A DNA stretch of 64,000 nt from JBHJHP01 sp042219855 (GTDB taxonomy: Bacteria; Bacteroidota; Bacteroidia; Bacteroidales; UBA5342): assembly GCF_042219855.1 (NCBI RefSeq), contig NZ_JBHJHP010000002.1, forward strand, positions 248,001-312,000, written 5' to 3'. Positions 35,087 through 43,288 of this stretch are shown here, piece by piece. The notes below the pieces were generated by a model, which made no database searches, had not been told where the DNA came from, and worked only from the letters and a program-made list of their open reading frames with translations. The first letter of the stretch is position 1. The number at the start of each line of letters is the position of its first letter. The translations under genes were made by a program, and so were the position numbers.

Positions 35087-35590
35087 CTATTCTGATTCCA
35101 GGGAAGATTTAATTTTTGCCTTCAGTTTATCAAATTCTTCCTGGCTGAACCCAATGGTTTTATATACTACTTTACCATCCATATCCACTAAATAGGAACG
35201 CGGAATATACTGTGCGGCAAACTTTGAAAAGACATCACGGTCAGGATCAGGATAAAACGGCATTTCGAATCCTTTTTGAGTTTTGAATTTATCAACTTCC
35301 TCCCAGCTATGTTCCCTTCCGAATACCATCAGTTCAAATTCCGGATTAGCCTTATAAACATCCCAGATTTCTTTTTCAACATGCGGCAGTTCCTGAATAC
35401 ATGGACCACACCAGGTCGCAAAAAATACAATCAATACGTATTTATCCCTGAAATCTTTCATTGCGGCATTTTCTGTTTTACTGACCGCAAATGTAAAATC
35501 CGGGACTTTATCTCCTACCTCTACTTCAGTATTCTGACCAAACGCATAAATCGGAATCAGAATAAGCATTACCAAGAATTTCTTCATCAT
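35087..35590 (-). CDS. TlpA-like exported thioredoxin-family protein
   Basis: A 167-aa periplasmic disulfide oxidoreductase of the TlpA/ResA group. The signal peptide ends YAFGQ (about residue 19). The redox motif WCGPC has its cysteines at 61 and 64, in the strand VLIVFFATWCGPC. The cis-Pro region is YIPRSYLVDMDGKVVY. ATG 35590 or 35587 are both plausible; the frame extends to 35662 but the extra residues would precede the signal. Likely role: thiol reduction in the envelope. Partner unknown. Confidence 0.88.
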   Translation of the reverse strand: MMKKFLVMLILIPIYAFGQNTEVEVGDKVPDFTFAVSKTENAAMKDFRDKYVLIVFFATWCGPCIQELPHVEKEIWDVYKANPEFELMVFGREHSWEEVDKFKTQKGFEMPFYPDPDRDVFSKFAAQYIPRSYLVDMDGKVVYKTIGFSQEEFDKLKAKIKSSLESE

Positions 35591-35696
35591 TTGGTTTTGT
35601 TTTAATGGGATAAAGATAAGCATATAATTTTCAGGAAAAGTTTGCAAGCGCTGGTTTAACAAATTCCTTTGACTATTTTAGCCGGAAAGAACTGAA

Positions 35697-35858
35697 ATGG
35701 AAGAAAAAAAATTCAGGTGTCTTGATTGTGGATGGGAAGGTGTTGATGTGGAATTTGACCAGATTGACACCTGTATGGGTGCAGATGAGACTGAAATGTG
35801 TCCGGAATGCGGCAGTGTTAATGTGGTCCCTTTTTTTACTCCTGAACCAAAACCGTAA
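35697..35858 (+). CDS. Small zinc-ribbon protein (53 aa)
   Basis: A 53-codon frame starting ATGGAAGAA and ending in TAA. It has CLDC at residues 8-11 and CPEC at 35-38, spaced like a zinc ribbon or rubredoxin knuckle pair, plus Cys26. The acidic middle (GVDVEFDQIDTCMGADETEM) and the tail VVPFFTPEPKP are typical of tiny Bacteroidota zinc-ribbon proteins. The last 23 bases overlap the 3' end of the convergent histidine kinase gene. Function unknown; a metal-binding role is the only inference supported. Confidence 0.72.
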   Translation: MEEKKFRCLDCGWEGVDVEFDQIDTCMGADETEMCPECGSVNVVPFFTPEPKP

Positions 35859-37011
35859 AATGGAATTTACTTCCTTTACCCGGTTCAGATTCCATCCATA
35901 TTTTACCTCCCATCAACTCAACAAGTCCTTTGCATATAGACAGACCAAGACCTGTACCGGGCAATTTGTTTTGCCTTGTGTTTTCAGCCTGACCGAAGCG
36001 TTCAAAAATAATTTCCTTTGACTCGTTACTTATTCCGGTTCCTGTATCTGAAACAGTAATCTGTATATGTGTTTCGTTTAAGGTATAAGACACTTTTACA
36101 TAACCTGAAGAAGTGTATTTTATTCCATTATTGATCAGATTAAATAATACCTGCTTCAATCGGATTGCATCGGTTTGCAATTCCGGATCATGCCCGTTGA
36201 CCTGTAATTCAAAACGAACATGTTCCTGTTTTTCTCTGTAGCTGTGACTGTTTATTATGGTTTCTTCAACCTCTTTCAACAGCATATTCAAAAGGACTTT
36301 CTCTTTATTAATTTCTACCTGTCCCGATTCAATACGAGCTACATCAATAATATCTGAAAGAATATTCAGCAGGTATTCTCCATTTTTGTGAATCAGTGCA
36401 CTGAAGTCTTTGATCTGATCCAGTTCAAGCTCATCGGTAGAAATCAGTTCGGCAAAACCCAGGATGGCATTCAGAGGAGTTCGTATTTCATGAGACATGT
36501 TAGCTAAAAATGCTGATTTTAACGAATCGCTTTCCTCTGCTCTTTTTCTGGCTTCTACCAGTTCATCTTCATAACGTTTCCTGTGCGTTGTATCGTGCGC
36601 AAACCCCTGAATAAAAGTCTGGTTATTTTCATTAATAAGTACATTCGAACGGGTATATAACCAAAGTATTTTACCTGCTTTGGTCTTAACTTTATACTCC
36701 CGGGATATCCCTTTGGATCCTTCGGAGGCAACACGCTTAATAATTTCTACTATCTCAGCATGGTGTTCAGGACAAACAATATCCAGAAGGTTCATCTTAA
36801 GAAATTCATCCCTTGAATAACCCAATATATCGGTTCCTGCATCATTAATATCCAGCAGATTCCCCTTAGCATCGTGCATGTAAACGATATCGAAGTTACC
36901 GTTAAATAAGGCATTGTAACGCTGAAGCAAGTAGATATAGTCGCTTTTGGGCACCACGTCATCCTTAAACATGTTATAATCTTCATTGAAGATTATCGGT
37001 GAAACCGGCAT
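35836..37011 (-). CDS. PAS-domain sensor histidine kinase
   Basis: A 391-aa cytoplasmic kinase without membrane helices. A PAS domain spans about 30-145 (FDIVYMHDAKGNLLDINDAGTD is its first strand). HisKA has the phosphoacceptor His174 in NMSHEIRTPLNAILGFAEL. HATPase_c has the N-box LFNLINNGIKYT, G1 box DTGTGIS and G2 box GTGLGLSI. No receiver or output domain is attached and no response regulator is adjacent, so the partner is encoded elsewhere. The signal sensed is unknown. An alternative start is Met14 (36972). Confidence 0.92.
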   Translation of the reverse strand: MPVSPIIFNEDYNMFKDDVVPKSDYIYLLQRYNALFNGNFDIVYMHDAKGNLLDINDAGTDILGYSRDEFLKMNLLDIVCPEHHAEIVEIIKRVASEGSKGISREYKVKTKAGKILWLYTRSNVLINENNQTFIQGFAHDTTHRKRYEDELVEARKRAEESDSLKSAFLANMSHEIRTPLNAILGFAELISTDELELDQIKDFSALIHKNGEYLLNILSDIIDVARIESGQVEINKEKVLLNMLLKEVEETIINSHSYREKQEHVRFELQVNGHDPELQTDAIRLKQVLFNLINNGIKYTSSGYVKVSYTLNETHIQITVSDTGTGISNESKEIIFERFGQAENTRQNKLPGTGLGLSICKGLVELMGGKIWMESEPGKGSKFHFTVLVQE

Positions 37012-37132
37012 ATTGTTATTTTTGTGGTCAAAATAGTAAAAATTTATGATTCTGAATTACAGTGGTTATATTTATAACCATTTTATTTAAAGAATATTTC
37101 AGATCCCTGTGAGCATCTTAAAAGATTAAAAC

Positions 37133-38359
37133 ATGAAAAGTTTTACAACCAGATCCCTAAATGTGGATTATCCGAAGGAAGAACCTTACAACGCATTGCA
37201 AATGCCGGTATATAATGCTGTTGCATTTGAATTTGATACATCAGAGGATATTGCAGCTAATTTTCAGGGTAAGCTGCCTGCTCATGCCTACAGCAGAACA
37301 GGAAATCCTACAACTGAATACCTGGAACTGAAGCTTAAGACACTTACGAACAGCCATCAGGCCATCGCAATGGCATCAGGAATGGCCGCTATTTCCACAA
37401 CCATTTTTACTTTATGTGCTGCAGGAGATAACATCATTTCCGGGTCAAATCTTTTTGGCCATACCTATGCATTTTTTAATCAGACCATTAAGTCATTTGG
37501 AATTGAAAACAGGATTGCAAATCTTAAAAGTGCATCTGATATACTATCTAAATTAGATGCAAAAACCAGGTTGATTTACCTTGAATCGGTCACCAATCCG
37601 CAACTTGAAATACCGGATTTCATGATGATCTCAAAAGTTGCCAGGGAGAACGGCATTATTCTGATTGTTGACAGTACATTGACACCGCCCAACGTGTTTT
37701 CTTCGCTTGATCATGGTGTTGATGTTGAGGTTATGTCTACAACCAAGTATATTTCCGGAGGAGCCACGTCTGTTGGAGGAGTGGTAATTGATAACGGAAC
37801 ATTCAACTGGAATAAAAATCCTAACCTGAAGGATTATGCCGAAAAATTTGGCCAAAATGCATTTGCAGCTAAACTGAGAAAAAATATTTTCAGGAACATG
37901 GGGCCATGTATGTCACCCCAAACAGCGCATTACCAGATTCAGGGTCTTGATATACTCGAACTGAGACTTGAACGATGTTTCGAAAACTGTCTGAAGATCG
38001 GAGATTTTCTGGAGGCAAATCCGGGAATTAAACGAGTGGATTATCCCGGTTTAAAATCGTCTGAATACTATGTTCTGGCGCAAAAATATTTCAATGGCGT
38101 GCCGGGAACCATCATGACTTTCGACCTTGGATCTGAAGAAGAGTGTTTCCGGTTTATGAATAAGCTGAAGATTATTCGCAGGGCGACAAACCTTAACGAC
38201 AATAAATCGCTGATTATTCATCCCTGGTCTACCATTTATTGTGAATTTCCGGATGAAAAAAGACAGGACATGGGCATTAGACCAACCATGATGCGCTTGT
38301 CGGTTGGAATTGAGAGTAGTGCTGATTTGATTGAGGATATCCGACAGGCATTATCCTGA
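37133..38359 (+). CDS. Methionine gamma-lyase-like PLP enzyme (Cys/Met metabolism family)
   Basis: A 408-aa trans-sulfuration family enzyme. PLP-binding features are YSRTGNPTTEYLE (residues 53-65), SGMAAIS (82-88), the aspartate in IVDSTLTPP (Asp180), and Schiff-base Lys205 in STTKYISGG. The C-terminal segment RRATNLNDNKSLIIHPWSTI is family-typical. Close relatives include methionine gamma-lyase and O-acetylhomoserine sulfhydrylase, and sequence alone does not decide between them. The gene stands alone between divergent and convergent neighbours. Confidence 0.85.
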   Translation: MKSFTTRSLNVDYPKEEPYNALQMPVYNAVAFEFDTSEDIAANFQGKLPAHAYSRTGNPTTEYLELKLKTLTNSHQAIAMASGMAAISTTIFTLCAAGDNIISGSNLFGHTYAFFNQTIKSFGIENRIANLKSASDILSKLDAKTRLIYLESVTNPQLEIPDFMMISKVARENGIILIVDSTLTPPNVFSSLDHGVDVEVMSTTKYISGGATSVGGVVIDNGTFNWNKNPNLKDYAEKFGQNAFAAKLRKNIFRNMGPCMSPQTAHYQIQGLDILELRLERCFENCLKIGDFLEANPGIKRVDYPGLKSSEYYVLAQKYFNGVPGTIMTFDLGSEEECFRFMNKLKIIRRATNLNDNKSLIIHPWSTIYCEFPDEKRQDMGIRPTMMRLSVGIESSADLIEDIRQALS

Positions 38360-38360
38360 A

Positions 38361-40649
38361 TCAGAATGGGTAACCAATTGCCAGATGCAGGGCCATGTCG
38401 TTTCTGTAAGATGGCGAACTAACCCAACGGCTGCTTGCTGGTTTCGCCGGATCGTAACCTTTTATTCCCAGATCAAGACGAAATACAAAAAAACCAAAGT
38501 CAAGCCTGGCGCCGATACCATAAGCCATTGCCAGTTGCTGATAAAAACTGTTGAATTTAAACACCCCACCGGGCTGATCTTCATAATAATCCCGTATGGT
38601 CCATATATTGCCTACATCAGCAAACATTGCTCCTTCAATAACCCAAATCAATTTAAAACGGTATTCCAGGTTGAACTGCAGCTTAACATCACCGGTTTTA
38701 TTCATATAAATTGTCCGGGCATCATCAAATATACCCGGTCCTAACTGCCTTACCTGCCAACCTCTTACTCCATTGGCACCGCCGCCAAAGTACCGCTTTT
38801 CAAATGGCAGTACATCACTGTTTCCGTATGGAACGCCAACACCGAATGCAGCATGGTAAACAACTGCATTCTTTTCGTCAATTCTTCTGTTATAGGTTCC
38901 TTCCAGGTCAAATTTAAGATATTGAGAATACTTTATCCCCAGAAAGTTATAGCTGTTTTCGAGGCGCGGCATACCTGCAATCCGATCATACAGATACATG
39001 AAATTACCCGAACTTTCAATCCCAAACCTGAAGTATTTCGAATCCCGGTAGTTTCTTTCATCCTGATCATTAAACGTGATATTATAACCTGCGCCCAGAA
39101 TAACATGGTTTTCGTAGCTGTATTTCAAAAACGTTGTATCAATATACTGCCGGAATGTATCTGTCATAAACGGAATACTCACATAATTCAGATCCGGAAA
39201 GATAAACTGATGACTCCAGTTGCTTTTGTTTTTTAAATTATACTGCGTTCCGATACTGGCGATATACCGTTCGTAATCCGGCCTTCGCTGAAAGTTATAG
39301 GATCCTTTAAAATTCGTATTCGATTTAATATTATCCTTAAAATAACCGCTTAGAAGCGGAAAGAGAAAACGGGGATACAATAATGATGTTTCAAGACCTA
39401 ATTCATCGGAGTTAAAAGCAGTTTTGTCTTTTAATCCGGTCTGGGTTTCCCGTGCAATACTAAATTTGGCGTTAAACATCTCTCCGCCTTTAAAAAGGTT
39501 CTTATGGTTATACCCCAGATTGAGTGCAGCACCAATATTTCCTGACTGGTTGGTCCCTTCAATATCTACAGAGTAGCCCTGAGACTTGGCGTAAGTGATC
39601 TGGATTAAACAGTCAAGTGTTGGTTCTATGGTCTTATTCTCGTTAAACCTGATATTCACATATTTAATGATGGGGATAGCTGCCAGCAAGGCATGGGTCC
39701 TTTCCACATTTCGGTAATTAAAAAGCTCACCACGCTTAATCAGGTTATTGATAGACAGGATCAATGGCTTAATTTTCAGTTTATCCTTATACAATATCTT
39801 AAGTCCGTTGTATTCTATCGTATCAAATGAGCTGTAATATGCAACCGGTTCCTTTAATGCTTTTTGCGGATCAAAATCGGTAATAAAATAAATATCACGT
39901 ATGGTATACTGCAAATGCGTGGCTTCCACCCTTTGGTTCAGCGCATTTACGATGGTAGGATTACGCAGAACAAGTGTATCCACAATGCTGAGCGGCTGAA
40001 TGCTGCTGTCGGCCATATAATAGATATAATCCCGTGAGAAATTGTAATATCCTTTTTGTCGCAGTAAACCGGTAATCCGGTCCCGTTCCCTGTTCAGTAC
40101 ATCAATATCAAAATTATCTCCTTCATTAATCAGTGTATTGGATGAATCGGCATCTACTATGGTTTTAATATGCGGATCCGAAATCCTGACATTGTGATCT
40201 GCAATTGTAAAAGGCTGGTTAGGGGTTACATCGAAAACAACCTTTGCTTTATGCTTTTTTTCGTAAAAAATAGTGGTATCCTCTACTTCGGCATACAGAT
40301 ATCCCTTGTTATTAAGGTATTTTTGCAGTTCACGCGAAGATCTTTCAACCAGAAATTCATCATAAATGACCGGTTCTTCTCCAATGCGGCGCAACCATCT
40401 GTTATACCATCTGTCCATATTGGTTCCGGACATGTTGTATAAGCCGAGATGGAATTTAAAAAGACCTAAAATTTTCAGGTTGGGTTTCTGCTTAAGGTAA
40501 GGTTTGAGGTCCGATGGATTCATCTCAAGTTCATCGGAATTTATCTTTACATCACTCAACAAATACTCGTTTTCAGGAACATACCTGGTTGGATTGCATG
40601 CACCTAACAACAAAACAAAGAATAATATCCAGATGTATTGTGGTCTCAA
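38361..40649 (-). CDS. tamL: TamL-type BamA/TamA-family outer membrane lipoprotein
   Basis: A 762-aa Omp85 protein. The N-terminus is a lipoprotein signal ending LLLGAC (Cys18), the hallmark of the Bacteroidota TamL form. POTRA domains run to about residue 355 (PNQPFTIADHNVRIS, DTIEYNGLKILYKDKLKI), then the 16-stranded barrel with the conserved VRGW loop motif (GGGANGVRGWQVRQLGPG) and C-terminal MALHLAIGYPF. It should assist outer membrane protein or lipid transport with TamB, which is not in the window. The initiation codon is TTG; no in-frame ATG lies upstream before a stop. Its stop is one base past the convergent lyase gene. Confidence 0.9.
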   Translation of the reverse strand: MRPQYIWILFFVLLLGACNPTRYVPENEYLLSDVKINSDELEMNPSDLKPYLKQKPNLKILGLFKFHLGLYNMSGTNMDRWYNRWLRRIGEEPVIYDEFLVERSSRELQKYLNNKGYLYAEVEDTTIFYEKKHKAKVVFDVTPNQPFTIADHNVRISDPHIKTIVDADSSNTLINEGDNFDIDVLNRERDRITGLLRQKGYYNFSRDYIYYMADSSIQPLSIVDTLVLRNPTIVNALNQRVEATHLQYTIRDIYFITDFDPQKALKEPVAYYSSFDTIEYNGLKILYKDKLKIKPLILSINNLIKRGELFNYRNVERTHALLAAIPIIKYVNIRFNENKTIEPTLDCLIQITYAKSQGYSVDIEGTNQSGNIGAALNLGYNHKNLFKGGEMFNAKFSIARETQTGLKDKTAFNSDELGLETSLLYPRFLFPLLSGYFKDNIKSNTNFKGSYNFQRRPDYERYIASIGTQYNLKNKSNWSHQFIFPDLNYVSIPFMTDTFRQYIDTTFLKYSYENHVILGAGYNITFNDQDERNYRDSKYFRFGIESSGNFMYLYDRIAGMPRLENSYNFLGIKYSQYLKFDLEGTYNRRIDEKNAVVYHAAFGVGVPYGNSDVLPFEKRYFGGGANGVRGWQVRQLGPGIFDDARTIYMNKTGDVKLQFNLEYRFKLIWVIEGAMFADVGNIWTIRDYYEDQPGGVFKFNSFYQQLAMAYGIGARLDFGFFVFRLDLGIKGYDPAKPASSRWVSSPSYRNDMALHLAIGYPF

Positions 40650-40697
40650 ACCCGACAGTTTTTTTGTAAAAATAATGAAATTATTAATGCCTAAGCC

Positions 40698-41168
40698 TTA
40701 CATAACAGAACGTAATTGTTGTTTTAAAGTATCTCTTATTTCAAAAAAATTACGTTGCAGGATAATCATTTTATCTGCCATAAACTTAAATATTTCAGGC
40801 CAGTCTGCCGGATTTAAAAAATCAACATCTCTTCTTTCCACATAGGCTCTTCCTACTTCCTGCCCGTTCTCCCGTATGAATGCAAAATTCCAGATTACAT
40901 TATCAAGGTCCTGTTCCAGTATTACTTTAAAAGCCTCCACGTATTCATAAACATCCAGCCTGCGATCCTGATTCCGGTGATTAACCTCAACAGCTACCCT
41001 GATCCAGTCCCTAGCTACATCAAATTTAAGATCCACATGGTTTATACCGGTATTATGTAAAACAAAAGGGACCTTCCGTTTCCTGAGGTCAGGATGATTC
41101 CTGCAGTAAGTATTGAACTCCTGCCAGAACTCCAGTTTAATTGCTTTTTCTTCTTCCTTGCTAAACAT
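40698..41168 (-). CDS. DUF4268-like hypothetical protein
   Basis: A 156-aa soluble protein. Seen: EFWQEFNTYCRNHPDLRK near the start, a beta-rich middle (VDLKFDVARDWIRVAVEVNH) and a long terminal helix (MADKMIILQRNFFEIRDTLKQQL). The arrangement recalls DUF4268, a small Bacteroidota family sometimes likened to nuclease-like folds, though no catalytic motif is visible here. It lies between tamL and thiL, 8 bases after thiL, so it is probably co-transcribed with thiL and murB. Function unknown. Confidence 0.65.
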   Translation of the reverse strand: MFSKEEEKAIKLEFWQEFNTYCRNHPDLRKRKVPFVLHNTGINHVDLKFDVARDWIRVAVEVNHRNQDRRLDVYEYVEAFKVILEQDLDNVIWNFAFIRENGQEVGRAYVERRDVDFLNPADWPEIFKFMADKMIILQRNFFEIRDTLKQQLRSVM

Positions 41169-41176
41169 CCGTACGT

Positions 41177-42208
41177 TTATTCAGCCATGCTGTTCCAGCC
41201 CTGTGCAATTAAAGCAATTTCCTGTTCACCTCTGGTTACCATGAATGCACCCGCATCTGGTTTTGTGATATGACCAATTACTTTTACGCCTTCAATCATA
41301 ACTACTTTCTCATAGAAATCCAACGGTACTGTAAAGAGCAGCTCATAATCCTCCCCTCCGTTCAGTGCAGCAGTGACCAGGTTCATGTTAAATTCTTCTG
41401 CCAGCTTAGCCGTTTGATAATCAATAGGTATGCGGTCCTCATAAATCCGGCAACCACATTCGGATTGTTTACAGATATGGAGCAATTCGGAGGATAAACC
41501 GTCTGAAATATCCATCATCGAACTCAAAGGGATCCCTTTTTCATGAAGCTGGGTTATGATGTCCAGCCTGATTTCAGGCTTCAATTGCTTTTCGAGAACA
41601 TATTCATATCCGTCAAAATCAGGTTGGGCTCCTTTTACATCGGCCAACACCTTTTTCTCACGTTCCAGAAGCTGAAGCCCCATATAAGCCGCACCAAGAT
41701 CACCGGTTACACAGATAATATCCGTATCTTTTGCTCCTGACCGGTACACCAGTTTATCCTTTTCTCCTTCTCCGATACATGTAATGCTGATGGTCAGGCC
41801 TGTTAATGATGCAGAGGTATCACCACCTATCAGATCCACCTCGTACTTTTCGCATGCCAGTCTTATGCCAGCATAAATATCTTCAATCATTTCAAGCGTA
41901 AACCGCGAGGAGATGCCCAGTGAAACCGTTATTTGCTTTGGCCGGGCATTCATGGCAATAACATCTGACAGGTTTACAATTACGGCTTTATACCCAAGAT
42001 GCTTCAGCGGCGTATATACAAGATCAAAATGTATGCCTTCAAGCAGAAGGTCAGTGGTTACCACAACCTGTTTATCCTTATAATCCAAAACAGCAGCATC
42101 ATCTCCAATTCCTTTTACTGTTGATGCATGTTTGGGAGATATATCATTGGTCAGATGATCTATTAAACCAAATTCTCCAAGGTCTTTTATGCTTCTTTTT
42201 TCCGCCAT
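41177..42208 (-). CDS. thiL: Thiamine-phosphate kinase
   Basis: A 343-aa enzyme that phosphorylates thiamine monophosphate to the diphosphate cofactor. AIRS/PurM-fold signatures: IGDDAAVLDY (residues 32-41) and VVTTDLLLEGIHFDL in the N-terminal half; DLIGGDTSAS for metal and ATP; VTGDLGAAYMG; then MDISDGLSSELLHIC and LNGGEDYELLFTV in the C-terminal half. It is 6 bases downstream of murB, and no other thiamine gene is near. Confidence 0.95.
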   Translation of the reverse strand: MAEKRSIKDLGEFGLIDHLTNDISPKHASTVKGIGDDAAVLDYKDKQVVVTTDLLLEGIHFDLVYTPLKHLGYKAVIVNLSDVIAMNARPKQITVSLGISSRFTLEMIEDIYAGIRLACEKYEVDLIGGDTSASLTGLTISITCIGEGEKDKLVYRSGAKDTDIICVTGDLGAAYMGLQLLEREKKVLADVKGAQPDFDGYEYVLEKQLKPEIRLDIITQLHEKGIPLSSMMDISDGLSSELLHICKQSECGCRIYEDRIPIDYQTAKLAEEFNMNLVTAALNGGEDYELLFTVPLDFYEKVVMIEGVKVIGHITKPDAGAFMVTRGEQEIALIAQGWNSMAE

Positions 42209-42214
42209 AACTTT

Positions 42215-43222
42215 TCAGATAAATATCACTTCAGGATGAAGTATTATTCCAAAATTATCTTCTACTTTTTTTCTAACATGATCCGATAGTGCTAAAATAT
42301 CGGCAGCTGTAGCATCACCTGTGTTGACAATAACCAGTGGCTGTTTATCATGAACCTTCGCCCCTCCTGAAGTATATCCTTTCAGATTACACTGATCAAT
42401 TAACCATGCAGCAGGAATCTTGAATCCTCCATCAACTTCGTATGAAGGGATATCCGGATTTTGCTCCTTCAACATTTTGAACACATCATCTGTTACCACA
42501 GGATTTTTAAAAAAACTGCCTGCATTTCCGGTTCGGGAAGGATCGGGCAACTTACTCTCCCTGATCGCAATGATCGTTTTTCTGATGTTTTCCAGAGTCG
42601 GATCACCATATTTATCATGCAGGTAATTTGAAACATTGCCGTAGTTCAGGACAAACACCGGTTTTTTAGACAGTTTAAAGGTTACCCTTGTGACGATATA
42701 CTTGTTTTTAAATGCATTTTTAAAGATACTGTCCCTGTAACCAAACTCGCATTCACTGTTTAAAAACTTACAGATCTTCCCCGTTTCAAAATTTACGGCT
42801 TCCACCACATCAATCACATCTTTGGCTTCAACGCCGTAAGCGCCGATATTCTGAACCGGTGCTGCACCAACATGTCCCGGAATTAGTGACAGATTCTCCA
42901 CCCCGCCATACTCGTTTTCAACGCACCATTGGACAAAGCTATCCCAATCCTCGCCTGCTCCAACCCTTACGTAAGCATAATCATGATCTTCATAAACAAT
43001 CTCTTTACCAGCAATTCCGGAATATAAAATCAATCCGGTAAAATTCCCGGTAAACAGCACATTGCTACCGCCACCAAGAAAAAAGACCTGATGTGATTTT
43101 AAGTCTGTCTCTGCCAGAAAATCCACCAGTTCATGCACCGCCTCATACTCAAAAAAATAATTGGCGGTAGCATTTAAACCAAATGTATTGTATTGTTTTA
43201 AGGAATAATTACGATGTAACAT
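42215..43222 (-). CDS. murB: UDP-N-acetylenolpyruvoylglucosamine reductase
   Basis: A 335-aa FAD enzyme that makes UDP-N-acetylmuramate for peptidoglycan. Seen: NTFGLNATA near the start, the FAD-binding LGGGSNVLFTG, the NLSLIPGHVGAAPVQNIGAYG motif, YRDSIFK, the catalytic GNAGSFFKNPVV (Ser), and the C-terminal Glu in ILHPEVIFI. Length and the long C-terminal domain place it in the type I (E. coli-like) group. It heads a probable murB-thiL-DUF4268 operon. Confidence 0.96.
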   Translation of the reverse strand: MLHRNYSLKQYNTFGLNATANYFFEYEAVHELVDFLAETDLKSHQVFFLGGGSNVLFTGNFTGLILYSGIAGKEIVYEDHDYAYVRVGAGEDWDSFVQWCVENEYGGVENLSLIPGHVGAAPVQNIGAYGVEAKDVIDVVEAVNFETGKICKFLNSECEFGYRDSIFKNAFKNKYIVTRVTFKLSKKPVFVLNYGNVSNYLHDKYGDPTLENIRKTIIAIRESKLPDPSRTGNAGSFFKNPVVTDDVFKMLKEQNPDIPSYEVDGGFKIPAAWLIDQCNLKGYTSGGAKVHDKQPLVIVNTGDATAADILALSDHVRKKVEDNFGIILHPEVIFI

Positions 43223-43241
43223 ACTAAAGTATTATATACAG

Positions 43242-43270
43242 AAAAGTCTGCCCCTGAGAGCAGACCTTTA
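43242..43270 (-). terminator. rho transcript terminator
   Basis: Inverted repeat GTCTGC/GCAGAC (43246-43251 and 43260-43265) with A/T flanks, between the rho stop and the murB start. In the minus-strand transcript a U run follows. Confidence 0.7.
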
Positions 43271-43288
43271 ATGTCATTATGTGGTATA

